Source: Ectocarpus siliculosus (taxonomy: Eukaryota; Sar; Phaeophyceae; Ectocarpales; Ectocarpaceae). Taken from it: a DNA stretch of 64,000 nucleotides. The stretch lies in assembly GCA_000310025.1 (NCBI GenBank), contig FN648508.1, forward strand, positions 1-64,000, in the 5' to 3' direction. The notes under the pieces were generated by a model. It did not search any database, had not been told where the DNA came from, and was given only the letters and a program-made list of their open reading frames with translations. Below are positions 10,882 through 22,760 of the stretch, piece after piece (positions within the stretch are counted from its first letter, which is position 1; every line of letters begins with the position of its first letter). The position numbers and the translations under genes were made by a program.

Positions 10882-13267
10882 ATTGTGGCGTCGTCGGCGG
10901 GCGGGCGTATCACTCGCCTCCCGCCTTCGAAGACTCCGCGCATATACGTGCCTATGCTATTGCGACCTTGGGTCCTACAAGCATGTCACGCCACCGCGTC
11001 TTTTCACCTGGGCACCGCTCGGACTTTACGTATGTTGGAGCGATTTTTCTGGTGGATTGGGATGGATTTGTCCGTTCGTTGGTGGCTTCGGCATTGTTTA
11101 ATTTGCCAAGCGCGCAAGACTTCCCGGCAAACGTATCGTTGGCCTACGCTCACTCTGCCCCTCCCGAATGGGCTGGGTATTGTAGTGAGTGTCGATTGTT
11201 TTGGGCCATTGCCGGTCACGTCCCGTGGGAATGCATATATACTTTTGTTTACGGACCGTTTCAGTCGACGGGCGGATATGTATGCCACTACCAAGGCGGA
11301 ATTTACCGCTAAGGGAACGGCTAACATTTTCGTCAACCGCTACATGGCGTTGTGGGGTTGTCCGGTGACTCTTCTTTCGGATAACGGTATGCAATTTTGT
11401 TCCAAGTTGTCCATGGCTATTTACGAGCTGATGAAGATCAAGAAAGTCACCACCAGTTCGTACCACCCCCAAACTAACGGTGGGGCCGAGCGTGTTAACC
11501 ACACCATGGCTCAAATGCTTGCTGTTGTGGTCAATGAGCGTCAGGACGATTGGGACGTCCATCTTCCCCATGTCGAGTTTGCATACAACAACTCGGTAAA
11601 CACCGCCACAGGTTTGGCGCCGAATGAAGTGCATATTGGACGATTGCCCCGTCTCCCGCTTTCTGTTTTGGACCACCCTAGCGTGGGTGGCCATCAAAGT
11701 TTGGATCGAGACCACCTCGCTTTCTGCAATCTTGCGGTGGAACGCCAGAGACGAGCTTACGCGTTGGTGCGGGAACAACATGCGATTACGGTGTCGCGTG
11801 TCGAACGTCGTAACTCTGCACTGTTGGACGGTCTGCGTCAGATCTCGAAATACGAAGTTGGTGGTTGGGCTTGGGTCTACAACTCTGCCGCTACTATTCG
11901 GCAGGGTGTGCGGAAACACACCGATGATTCGGTGCTCAAAACGAAGCTTTCGCTCAACTACAGCGGACCGTATAAAATCCTTGCTGTTGGCCCGGCCAAA
12001 GCGGAGGATTCACCGGATGAAAAACCTGTGGAGCGCAAACTTCTCTACCTGGACCTGCCGTCAGACATGCTGGGACCGGAATCCCGCAACCGTGTCTCCG
12101 TCTTGCGGTGCAAACCGTGTACTAACCCATACGACACGGATGACCTGCGTAAGTATATGCCGGCCAATCTGTCGAAATATGTTTTGCACTCGCATAGTAA
12201 CAAGTCTCCCCGTATAATTTGACTGCTGATGATATTTTAGCGGAGTCTAGTCGTCTGGATGTTGAGAATACTTCAGGACACCAAATTGTACGTGGACGCG
12301 GTGGTGTGGTAGCTGTCTTGTACCTGACTCATTGGATTGGTTTGTTGACACCGTCGTGGGAAAGGGAGTCTGATTTGCAGGAATACAGAAAACACATTCT
12401 GCTTTACTGGTCTGGTAACGCTAGTCAGCGCGTACAAGGAAACCGAGCTTATCGTAATGCTCGGATAGCTTCGGCCGACCGAGAACTTGTTCGGAATCAG
12501 GCCGAACGTTTCATTGCTCCTGGGTACGAGTTGGTTTCGCGTGACATTTGGTTGGCTCGCTTCTCTGTTTCTGTTTTGGCCGTCGGAGCCCACATTTGGT
12601 ACAAAGCTTTGGATGGACTTTGGTGGCTTGGGCAGATTAGTAGTTTCGTAACAGGCCAGTACATTGTTCGATTTTTGGACACCCCCGGCCCTCGAAAGCT
12701 TTCTCTCCCAGAGTATAGTTACTCCACGGTTTTGGATGCTCCTTGTGGTTCTTGGTGCTTGCAAAAACACCGTACTACTCGTGGTTTGACCAACCCTTCC
12801 ACGGATGATGGCGTTACGTCGCGAACACCAGGCGTTGTGGCACAGCTGGCTGTTGCCCCATCTGGATCTATCTGTGCTTTGATATCATGCCGCCTACGGG
12901 CCGCTACATGTTTTTTATGTTTTGTTCTACATCGTACGCAGTGGTACGCTAGCGCGTGTTTGGGTGGTGTGAGCTTCTTCTATTGTTGTAATAGTCACCC
13001 CGACCTTTGCGTGCCCAACGCGACCGAACCACATTTTGATTCAGACTGGTTCCGTCGTTGGCGATGTGATTCGCAGTAGTCATCACTGTGTGGTGTGGGG
13101 ATGGTTTGGAGCATTTGTCGGGGATGAACTATTTTCTCTGACCCTAGTTGCTATTATTTTATCTTATTTTGTCTGATTTGGAAAGTCGCATCTTCGATCT
13201 TTATTTGAGGTTGAGTATTGGATTGACGATAAAGTATCTGCATCTACGACTTCCCAGGGTGGGCTAA

Positions 13268-13568
13268 TGTAATGGAGCAACTAGTGTATTTGCATTGTAC
13301 GAGCGTTTCATGAACGTTGTATGAGCGCTTATTGGATATTTTGAATTTTCTTTGGATATGGATATTTGGCGACGTTGAGGGGTATTGAAGTAGCTTGAAG
13401 GAAGATCAAAATCCCAGCCCCGCTCCCTCACTCTCCGAGTGGGCGCTGAGCGGACCTGGTCTAAGAAGGCTAAAACAAGAGATCAAACAACAACTAACTG
13501 TGAGTACCCGAAGCCAGGAGCAACGAACTTGCTCCCTTCCCTCTTTTTTTTCTCTGTTCCTCCATAAT
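13268..13568 (+). repeat. Right LTR of the Gypsy element
   Basis: A 301-bp copy of the left LTR, preceded by a purine-leaning tract (CCAGGGTGGGCTAA) and followed by the target duplication ATCCC. Confidence 0.88.
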
Positions 13569-13750
13569 ATCCCGGTACTTCGTTTTCCGGCCGTACCACC
13601 TTTCTTTGGCGGTTCCCGGTACTGCAAAATATGGCGGTATTTTTCTGGCGGTACTGAAACATGGCGGTACCGCCTTCGGCGGATCCCGGTACCACAAAAA
13701 TATGGCGGTACTGCCTTCGGCGGTCCCGGTACCATCAAAATATGGCGGTT

Positions 13751-14294
13751 TTTACCTGGCGCTGTAGTGAAATCTGAAAAAAAGAGATGTGCTCTACACT
13801 AATACTACTTAGTAGCACCGGGCTTCCCATATATCGCGCTCATTGTTCTGCTGGATATTGGGGCAGTGTGCGTGGTGTGTGGGCAGGAGGCACCATCACG
13901 GCATCACGGCAGCATCACGGAAAGATAAAAAAAGAGGTTCCACCGAAAACCAACATGACAGAACCAAAAAGAAGAAAAGAAAAAAGAGAAAAACATCAAT
14001 TTTGTTGTTCCTTAATAAATATATGAACCAGTGGTGCAGGCTGACGTCTGGCGTCTCTGCAGCCAGCAATGGTGTGCCTGTTTGGCATTCCGACGATGCA
14101 AGGCCGTCACTTTTCGTTTCAGAAAAGAGAAAGAAAAAGGGCACCCAGCGAGATTTGAACCCTTCCCCCCCCCCTCGGTGTTTGCCATCGGGATTGGGTT
14201 TTCGTCGCTTGGCAACGACGTTGTAAAACAAGTCAATTCACTTCGTGAACTCGGCAACCAGGTTATTTACCGTTCGTTATTGTTTTTAGAGAAG
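13751..14294. repeat. Spacer and start of a dispersed repeat with tRNA-like B box
   Basis: No gene. About 14030-14280 recurs at about 39710-39980. On the minus strand it carries GGTTCAAATCT followed by CGCTGGGTGCCC (around 14140-14165), resembling a tRNA 3' half. This suggests the dispersed repeat, which continues at 15479, has a tRNA-derived end. Confidence 0.45.
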
Positions 14295-15478
14295 TGGCCA
14301 ACATCGGGTACACCCGGTCAGAACACGGCCGGCCATAATCGGGTACCCCTACAAGACGCTGCTGGGAGCGACCGCATGCCACCATCTGATTGGCCGGCGC
14401 CCGCCCCTACCCGGCCTTGGCCGTCTTTCCACCGGGCGCACCCGATCTTGGCTACTCACCCCCCGGAGGGGTACCCGGTTTTTCTTTCCCCTACCCGAAA
14501 ATGGCTGGGCTGTTCGACCCAAACCCATGCACACAAGTACGACACGTCAGCAACGCCCTGCCCTCGAAAATTCCAGGGTACACCTCGGGAAAATTCCCGC
14601 CGTTTGTTTCCCGCCGTGGTGGGCGGTCCCGGTACAGGCGGTAATAACCGCCACATTCGGTGGTACCGGGAACCGCCAAAGGCGGTACCACCGCCGAAAA
14701 ACGAAATACCGCCTACCACCGAAAAAGTACCGCCATATTGCAGTACTGCCGAAGAAGTACCGCCAAAAAACGAAGTACCGGGAACCGCCTACACAGAATC
14801 GCCATATTGCAGTACCGCCAGAAAAGTATCGCCATAATTGGCAGTACCGGGAAACGCCAAAGGCGGTATCGCCGGAAAACGAAAAATAATACCGCCTACA
14901 GCCAAAAAAGTACCGCCACATTGAAGTACCGCCCCGCCTGAACCCGCCTAAAAAACTAGTACCGAGGTGTACCGTGGAAAATTCGGACGTTCTGACGGCC
15001 CGCCGGGCGGAGGCAGACCCTCCGCCGGCGGTGGAAGTCTCCCTTGGGGGAAACGGCTAGCGGTCTGTCTGTGCAAATGATCGAGAAGAAGAGCTGGATG
15101 AATCCCTCCCTCACGAGATGCGACACACACGGGACTCATTTAATAAATAGACATATTCTCTCCCTCCCGCTACTTGCTCATTGGCGACAAACGAGGGCCA
15201 GCCAGTGGTGTGCGTCCGACCACCCGTGATTGTGTGCATGGGTTTGGGTCGAACAGCCCACCCAGTTTTCGGGTAGGGGAAAGAAAAGCCGGGTACCCCT
15301 CCGGGGGGTGAGTAGCCAAGATCGGGTGCACCCGGTGGAAAGACGGCCAAGGCCGGGTAGGGGCGGGCGCCCGCCAATCAGATTGTTGCATGCGGTCGCT
15401 CCCAACAGCGTCTTGTAGGGGTACCTGATTATGACCGTGTTCTGACCGGGTGTACCCGATTTTGGCCACTGCTCTTTT
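14295..15478. mobile_element. Fold-back element with ~245-bp inverted arms
   Basis: The left arm (14295-14536) and right arm (15231-15478) are inverted copies of each other, starting TGGCCAA and containing ATCGGGTACACCCGGT-like sequence. The matching repeat in the LHCF-4/5 interval (about 39960-40030) lacks the whole block, so it inserted here. The loop holds the hAT-like MITE. No transposase is encoded. The superfamily is unresolved because no clear target duplication was found. Confidence 0.65.
14574..14976. mobile_element. Complete 403-bp hAT-like MITE
   Basis: Terminal inverted repeats read CAGGGTACACCTCGG at the left and, complemented, CACGGTACACCTCGG at the right (one mismatch). It is flanked by a perfect 8-bp duplication GAAAATTC (14566-14573 and 14977-14984). 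An 8-bp duplication with CAGGG ends is characteristic of the hAT superfamily. The interior is almost entirely GTACCGCC/GGCGGTAC units in both orientations and codes for nothing. It is inserted within the loop of the fold-back element. Confidence 0.75.
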
Positions 15479-16200
15479 TTTTACCTCTGCTTTTTTTTTT
15501 GCGGTCACCATAATGAATGGTGGTCGAGTAGATAATGTTGTGCGGGGTCGAGAACCCCTCACTCTGCGCAAGGGGGATGGTCGCCCCACGTTGTGTTACA
15601 ATGGTCAAGCATCCTCGAGGCAGCTACACAGTGCTTATGACTGTCTCTGGAGGACGTGAAAGCACCAGAAAATAAATCAAGTCATACTATACGCAGCTGT
15701 CATCCGTACGCAAGGAAGTAAGCACAAGATGCCGAACACCCTTACTTAGCAGGATGCAGCGCACCCTTCATGCCACTCGCCGAATATCTCACGGCGCTTT
15801 GCGCTTGGTGATGTGAGAGTCTGGTCCAGTGAGAACCCGGCGTGCTCCGTCCCGGCTTTGTAGGGATGCGAGGTCAATGGTCTAACGACTACGGCATGCA
15901 CGACTATGAGTACCCCCCCCTCCCCCCCCCCCCAGGGGATAGATGGTGGGCACAAGAGGCCCTAGAGGACGGGGATAAGATGTGCAAGAAATTTTTATGT
16001 AGTTTGTGGCAGAAACGTAAAGAGCTCCCAAATGTTGGTGGTGTCTCCAGTAGGGGTAGGAACGGTGCTCCGTCTCGAAAGGGACGCGTGGTCAATTGTC
16101 AAATGACTAAGGCAAGCAACAAATTAGTACACCCCCCCCTCCGCCTTGTCTTTCGAAATCTACCCCCAACAGTCGCCCCGCTACACCACCTCCCACGAGC
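15479..16200 (-). repeat. Dispersed repeat with poly-C tract
   Basis: Continues the repeat interrupted by the fold-back element. Related copies lie at 21190-21536, 22080-22620, 28445-28960 and 39710-40452. Recognisable parts are a tRNA-like TGGTCGAGTAG near 15521, an AAGCGCCGTGAGATATTCGGC-like part near 15770-15810, and a C-run near 15911-15935. No coding capacity. Confidence 0.55.
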
Positions 16201-16204
16201 GCCC

Positions 16205-16598
16205 TCACGGACGGCGGGTATGTGTCATGGCGGTTCCATTATGTATGGAGGTACTCCAGTCAGTACGGCGGTAGGTACTATTTTGGCGGTACTATATGTC
16301 GAATAGCGGTACAAATTTGGCAGTATTGCAGTACCGCGGTACTTTTTCGGCGGTGCTGCAAAATGGCGGTTCCTATTAGTTAGGCGGTTCCCGGTTCTTC
16401 GTTATTATTGTGGCGGTACTCTTTAGGCGGCCACGCACTATGCCGGTACTTTTTAGGCGGAAAGCGATTTTTCGTTTTTCGGCGGTACCGCCTTCGGCGG
16501 TTCCCGGTACCACCGAAATGTGGCGGCAATTACCGCCAGTACCGGGACCGCCCACCACGGCGGGAAAAACACCGAGAATTTTCCCGACGTGTACCCTG
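16205..16598. repeat. GGCGGTACC-rich hAT-like element, one end clear
   Basis: Short GGCGGTAC units end at CCGACGTGTACCCTG (ending 16598), the inverse of the CAGGGTACACGTCGG terminus. ATAAAATT follows. The left terminus could not be recognised. A related copy lies at about 40660-41001. Confidence 0.5.
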
Positions 16599-18295
16599 AT
16601 AAAATTGATGACAGGTCAGCTTTTTCGTCATCATGTCTTTGGGGACCATTTTCGATGAACACCGATCCGGCAGATCTTCCTTTGTATTGCCTCGTTCTTC
16701 CTCCTCTTCTCTCTTATCTCTCGGCCGGGTTTCCGACGTAGGGTCATGTGTGTGGCCTCTGCCGCACAGCATCATTTTGGCTCTCAGAGCAGACTGTATG
16801 CCCGTGGATTACAGTACACATGAGGGCGCGGTACAGCAGCAGCTAGAGCAGTTTTGGCTACAAAAATAGCACGCTGGCCCCACCCGGCGGATTTACTTTC
16901 CTCCTTGCGCGACAGCTCGCGATCAGGTCGGAAGATGCCGTCCTATGCACACATGATCGGTGCGAAACGCAAGATTATTGGCGTTTCGCTCCACTGCCCA
17001 AATTGAGCGATTGATTCCAAGCCAACGGCCACAGTAATGTGTGAACTGCTGAGAACTAGAGGTTACCATCGGCATCCTTAAGTAACAGCTTTCGTTTTAT
17101 TCATGGTTCGTGAGTACAAATTACGGGGGGAGTACACGTTACGGTGGGAGCCTGCGAAATTGTCCTCGAGTAAAAACTCAAAACAATCACCTCATCACGG
17201 GAGATACACCACCAAATAGTATCAAGACACTCTATTGAGCGATGGCAGCAGTCTCTGCAACTCTGCCGGTGTAAGATACGCCTCGACACGTAGCGTACCC
17301 GGTGCATGTGTCCACAACGTCAACGGCGCGTACGTGTTGTTGTCTTACGCTTCGGACCGAGGTCGCCAATACGAAGCATCTAAACGTTGTCGGGCGCATC
17401 AGCATGTCATGTGCGAAATATGGCACTATTAACCCGCTCCATCTGTATGTTCGCCCTCCCGACATAGCAAGGGAGGGGAGAGGCGGAAATACCTTCGCGA
17501 TACGAGTAAGCTGTTTCATAAACGGCCATTTCATGAATGCCAGGGCACAGCCCATGGACCAAGCATCCAAGACAATCTGTTCTCAGTCAAATCCTCCTCA
17601 CGTGCTGGTGCATCTGCAGGAGATGTGCTACACTTCAAGCACCATCATCGACAGACTACACCAATCAAAAACACATCGACAGCGTTTGGAAACACAGCAG
17701 CAGTGCAAGCTTGTTTGGGTGTTCGGTTCAAAGCTTTGTTTTCATTCACAGACACCTCGTCAGTTCCAAAGAGGTGCAAAGCGAGAACAACTACGATCGA
17801 CGCAGCACGCCTCTCGAGTGTTCGCATCATGGTCAAGCCTGACACGACGACTCGACAAAACCAACAGAGCCAAACGGGCAACAGCATCTACCGGCGCCAT
17901 CCACAATGTCAAGTGTCGCAACGCCAGGCGCAGTCGACACAAAACACGCACGAAATGGGCCCCAATCTCCTAGCCCCCTCGCCTCCGAACAGGAACCGCG
18001 AGCCTCACGCACGAGGGTGCACCGCACGAACCAACCACGGAATACACGGTCGGTATTTTCTACATCCGTCGACATGACACCGTTTCTATGAGCCTAAATG
18101 AAAATAGAACGCCGCGGCGCCAAAGCATCATCCGGTTCTCGGTCTAGGAAAGAAGAGGCTCCCCTTCGCCCCATCGCAGAATTCTAAACAAAAAAATCTA
18201 ATAAAACATAGTCACAACAAATCACCGCTATTCACAAAAGCGCGCCCAGCAACAAAACCGGTGCAAAAGGTCTGAACGACGCACGGACTAGAAAT
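16599..18295. other. Spacer and 3' flank of LHCF-2
   Basis: No supported gene. 16630-17100 recurs at 41035-41500 and in part at about 45290-45600. 17130-18295 is the spacer found downstream of five LHCF genes. Short open frames differ by frame-changing indels between copies. Confidence 0.6.
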
Positions 18296-20554
18296 CTAGT
18301 TGAAGGTGTATCCCGCGCCGAGGAGGTCGTTGATCACGTACGGCTTGTTGTTCAGCTCCTCGTGCACCATCAGGGCCAGGATGCCCATCTGTGCCGCGCG
18401 CCCGTTGTTCAGCTCGATCGCGCGCTTCGACGCCTGGGTCTCCTCCGACATCGCGTCCCACGAGGACCCGAACGGGTTGCCGCCCAGGGTGAAGTCTCCG
18501 GGGAATGAGCCCTCCACGTTCTTCATCACAGCCAGCTCAAGGAAGCCGATGAACGCGAAGATCTGGGCGAGGCCCGCCGGGGGGATCTTAGACAGAGCGG
18601 CCACGCCGTTCGGCATGTCCGCGAACGACAGGTTCGCCGAGTTCGAGAGCATGCCGGGGAGCCGGGTGTTCTGCTGGGTCAGGTGACCGGCGATGGCGAG
18701 CATAGCAATGCGCCCGTGCTTCACCTCCACGTACCGGAGGCGCTCGAACCGCTCCTGGTCCGCGTCCTCGAGGAGGCCGAGCGGGTCCCAGAATCCGAGG
18801 GGGGGCTGCGCGCCGATCTCCGACTCGAACGACATCTTCATGGCCGAGGACGACTTGGCCGGGGTGGCCACGGCGGCGCCGTTGAACGCGCTGTGGTGTT
18901 TAGTTGGTGGGGGTGGTCGAAAGTGGGGGAAAACAGGGAAAAGGGGAGGAGAGGGAAAAGTGAAACGGGGACAGGCATTAGATTCTGGAAACCTATTTCA
19001 AGCGGATTGAAAAGCTGAGAGCAGGCACGGGCGGATCATTTCAAACTCCCTCTCAGCAAGTTCAAGAATATTTCCAAAGGACCTGACGTTCAGCATGAAA
19101 GGGGCAAGTAATCGTGAGCGGAATGCGTAACAATTGTATATAAGTACAACAGAGGCGTTCGATCGTGACAAGGCCCTGTGTGGCGACTATTTCACGTCTT
19201 CCGTTGTGGGGAACGAAAAGCTTCGCCGTGGGAAAGGTGTAACCATCCATTTGTTTTTTTTCTTAGAAGACACAACGAACCCATCCTTATCTGTAGAAAA
19301 GAGCGAGTCTACGATAGACGCAACGCATTCATAGCGTCAGCGGAAGCTACCTGTATTTCTGCGAAAGCCCCGAGCAGCGTACAGCGATATCTCCGCTGTG
19401 GGTAACAGCCTCAGCGAGACAGTTTCGTAGCCGTCGTGTATCTCTCTGCCTCTGTACGCTATGCTGGGAGGTGTAGAAGGAAGCTGTTGGGATCATTGTG
19501 GTTGTTCGGGCATGCTAATTGGATTACCGTTGTGAGATCGTGGAACGCTTACCGGACTGGATGAAAAAATAGCTCGTCTGGTGGCCTCGTGCAACCTTCA
19601 AAATCTCTTTGCCTTCATGTGTAGCATATAGGAACTACTGTAGTCCCTACGCAGCTCCGAGTGGGTTCGAATGTTCGTCGAGTGAAGGCAAGCACCGCAA
19701 GAGGAGATGCGGAAAACGCTGGTTTGTGGCTCCATAGATGCCGATTTGTATGCATAATAAAGAGCAGTGGGAAAAGGGTGTTGAGAGGATGTCCGCGAAC
19801 ACATGAAAAAGACAAAAACAAAAAAGCGAGGTGCTCCTGTTCGCGAAATCCGCGCGAAACCAGAGGTTCAACAACAGCTGACACGTGAGATACGTTGGGG
19901 GACTTGGGAGTGTTCAGTGAAATCGACGGAGCCTCGTGAGTCTTCAAACCCGAGCGTCGTCAGCAGTGTGTAACAGCCTTCCTTATCTCAGAGCAATGAA
20001 ACTCGGGTCGTTGTGGCAAGACGGCCTCGTGTGTTGCAACGAGCGAGGCATCATACGAGTGAGCACGTACGCACATGCACATGGGTTCTGGCCCAAGATT
20101 ATTTAGTTTATACAACTCGCTGTCCCCACACCATACGCACCGAGCCGCTGCTACCGAGCCGCTGCTAGAAAAAGCGCGTGGGAGAAAAGGAAGGGTAGAA
20201 TACAAGTACGAGAGGTAGTTCTTTCGATGCAAGAAACGGCCCAAAGAACTGTATGTGGAGGCTACGAACTTGTCTCAATATGGAACTCTGAAACTTGAAG
20301 CGGGCTCTCCGGAACACCAGGAGAGGGGCTTGGGTGATGGGACAGACGAAAAGCGCATGCAATAGAATAGTAGCATCACCGTGACCAGCAAACGGGCGCA
20401 TGATCACGTTGTCGTGTACCCATGACCCATGACAACAATCACAGCAACCCAGCGCATGCGATACAGCAACCTGAAACAACAGCTGATCTCACCTGGGTGC
20501 CACGAAGGCTTGGGCTCCGGCCACGCAGGCAGCGGCTACAACGCAGGACTTCAT
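18296..20554 (-). CDS. LHCF: LHCF-2: fucoxanthin-chlorophyll a/c light-harvesting protein, two exons
   Basis: Exon 1 is 20493-20554 and exon 2 is 18296-18890, separated by a 1602-bp intron with GTGAGA donor and CACAG acceptor. The predicted 218-residue preprotein is identical to LHCF-1; the exon 2 differences I noticed are silent. The intron resembles that of LHCF-3 much more than that of LHCF-1 or LHCF-5, while the 3' spacer resembles that of LHCF-5. The gene therefore looks like a recombinant between array units. Stop codon TAG and 3' UTR are as in LHCF-1. Confidence 0.94.
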
Positions 20555-20686
20555 CTTGATGTGAGGTGGTGGTGGGAAGAGAAAGGTGTAGGATGTGGTG
20601 GGCAGAAAACGGAGTGAACGTAGGCGGCAGGTTCGTGGCTGGTGGGCTGGTGGGCTGTCAATATGGAGAGAAGGTCGAACAGCCGC

Positions 20687-20736
20687 CATCCAGATGACAT
20701 CAACTACAGCTCGGCCAATCACAGGCCGCGGGACTG
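20687..20736 (-). promoter_or_regulatory. Conserved upstream block of LHCF-2
   Basis: Holds the same ATTGG box and TGATGTCATC site as the other copies, 133-182 bp upstream of the ATG. Confidence 0.6.
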
Positions 20737-21536
20737 TGTTGTTCACGAGCTCAGGGTTAGTTTCGCCGCATTATTCGTGCGCGAGGCCCGACCCACTGCT
20801 GTCTTGGCGATTGTGAGATCTTCGCCGTGTGTTTCTTGCGGAAACAGGGTGTTGCTTCTGCGCCAAGCGCTCTGACGTTCGAAGCAGTTGGATCTACAAT
20901 CGCGCTTTATGTTTACCAGCTTGCGAGCTGTGTCCGCGTCATCCCGTGTCACGCGATCCGGGTTTTCGTTGTTTTGGGGCGATATTGAAGAAACTCGCGC
21001 GTCGGAGCTACTGGTGTAATGATAGTATACTTCGCCGTTTTTGACATCTTGTCAGCTTGTGTTTCTTGCGGAGCCAGGGTGGCAGTAGTGTTTTTGCTCC
21101 AAGCGCTCTGAGATTCGAAACAGTTCGGTCTATCTCTTTCTTCCTTCACCAGCGTCCGAGCGAGCGCGAGTCCCTGATGTGTCCACGTCATGAATATGTC
21201 ACATCACCAAGCGCGAAGCGCCGTCAGGTATTCGGCGAGTCGCATGAAGCGTGCGCTGCATCCTGCTAAGGGTGTTCTGCATCTTGCGCTTACTTCCTTG
21301 GGTACGGATGACAGCTGCGTATGTATGACTTAATTTATTTTCTGGTGCTTTCACTTCCAGAGACAGTTTGTTGTAAGCACCGTGTAACCGCCTCGAGGGT
21401 GCTGCTGGTGGACCACACAGACAGACAGGTACATTTTAACACAACGTGGTGCGAATACCCCCTTTGCGCGGAGTGAGGGTTATCGACCCCGCACAACATA
21501 ATCTACTAGACCATCATTCAAGGTGGCGGGGGGGGG
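20737..21536. other. Upstream spacer of LHCF-2 leading into a dispersed repeat
   Basis: 20737-21190 is array spacer shared with the LHCF-1 and LHCF-3 units and keeps the orientation seen at LHCF-1. From about 21190 a plus-oriented copy of the dispersed repeat starts and runs into a G-run at the assembly gap. No gene. Confidence 0.6.
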
Positions 21537-21959
21537 NNNNNNNNNNNNNNNNNNNNNNNNNNNNNNNNNNNNNNNNNNNNNNNNNNNNNNNNNNNNNNNN
21601 NNNNNNNNNNNNNNNNNNNNNNNNNNNNNNNNNNNNNNNNNNNNNNNNNNNNNNNNNNNNNNNNNNNNNNNNNNNNNNNNNNNNNNNNNNNNNNNNNNNN
21701 NNNNNNNNNNNNNNNNNNNNNNNNNNNNNNNNNNNNNNNNNNNNNNNNNNNNNNNNNNNNNNNNNNNNNNNNNNNNNNNNNNNNNNNNNNNNNNNNNNNN
21801 NNNNNNNNNNNNNNNNNNNNNNNNNNNNNNNNNNNNNNNNNNNNNNNNNNNNNNNNNNNNNNNNNNNNNNNNNNNNNNNNNNNNNNNNNNNNNNNNNNNN
21901 NNNNNNNNNNNNNNNNNNNNNNNNNNNNNNNNNNNNNNNNNNNNNNNNNNNNNNNNNNN
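21537..21959. other. Assembly gap, 423 N
   Basis: A run of 423 N. It is preceded by a G-run, and another G-run lies just beyond it at about 22059-22080. The dispersed repeat carries its homopolymer at this place, which probably caused the gap. Confidence 0.98.
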
Positions 21960-22760
21960 GTCCATATCACCCCCTTTTTTTCTCTTTTCCCCCTAGAGAT
22001 CTTTTTTTTCTTTCTTTTACACATCCCCTCCCCCAATTTTTGGGGGTTTTCTTTCCTCGGGGGGGGGGGGGGGGGGGGGGTACTCATAGTCGTGCATGCC
22101 CTAGTCGTTAGACATTGGCATCGCATCCCTACAAAGCCGGGACGGAGCACGCCGGGTTCTCACCGGACCAGGCTCTCACGTCACCAAGCGCGAAGCGCCG
22201 TGAGGTATTCGGCAAGTCGCATGAAGGGTGAGCTGCATCCTGCTAAGGGTGTTCGGCATCTTGTGCTTACTTCCTTGCGTACGGATGACAGCTGCGTATG
22301 ACTTCATTTATTTTCTGGTGCTTTCACTTCCAGAGACAGTTGTAAGCACTGTGTAGCTGCCTCGAGGATGCTTGACCATTTTAACACAACGTGGTGCGAT
22401 CATCCCCCTTGCGCGGAGTGAGGTTTCTCCACCCCGCACAACATGATCTACTCAATCACCATTCATTATGGTTACCGCCAAAAAAAAAACAGAGGTGAAA
22501 AAAAAAACGGTAATAACATGGTAGCCGAGTTCACGAAGTGAATCGGCTTGTTTTACAACGTCGTTGCCAAGCGACGAAAACCCAACCCCGATGGCAAACA
22601 CCGGGGGGGGCGTGGGGGGGGAGGGGACATATACCCCTGTACACCCGGGTTTTACGCCGAGGCGTGGGCGCTTTGGCGTCAGGCTCTCTAACCCAACCCT
22701 TACCCTAACCAATATGCTCTCTCTCGCAGAGATCGTAGCGAGACACTGCGCGAGAACTCC
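21960..22760 (+). repeat. Dispersed repeat, plus orientation
   Basis: After low-complexity T/C- and G-rich sequence (21960-22080), a copy of the dispersed repeat runs to about 22620, inverse to the copy at 15479-16135. It is followed by non-coding sequence with a brief CCCTAACC-like stretch near 22685-22710. Confidence 0.5.

Larger units (their letters stand above)
10582..13568 (+). mobile_element. Ty3/Gypsy chromovirus, partial, with two LTRs
   Basis: Fossil LTR retrotransposon. The left LTR is 10582-10881 and the right LTR 13268-13568; they are nearly identical, so the insertion is young. The flanking 5-bp duplication is ATCCC, and the LHCF-4 unit retains the empty site. The interior shows the integrase end of pol: an HHCC zinc-binding part, the catalytic core (about 11150-11640), a chromodomain-like part (about 12230-12430) and a Tudor-like C-terminal part (about 12580-12770). 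No reverse transcriptase region was seen, so the copy is broken. It sits inside the GGCGGTACC-rich element. Confidence 0.85.
10498..13750. repeat. GGCGGTACC-rich hAT-like element, split by a Gypsy insertion
   Basis: Two pieces, 10498-10581 and 13569 to about 13750, are joined in the LHCF-4 unit and separated here by the Gypsy element. The left end reads CAGGGTACACGTCGG, the same terminus as the complete MITE at 14574-14976. The interior is built from short GGCGGTAC/GTACCGCC units. The other end could not be fixed. Confidence 0.5.

Noticed and set aside
13571-13765. CRISPR-like array of GGCGGTAC repeats
   Set aside because: Spacing is irregular, units occur in both orientations, there are no unique spacers of uniform length, and the genome is eukaryotic; it belongs to a hAT-like repeat.
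22685-22710. CCCTAACC-like stretch suggesting a telomere repeat
   Set aside because: Only a few imperfect units in the middle of repeat-rich spacer; no array.
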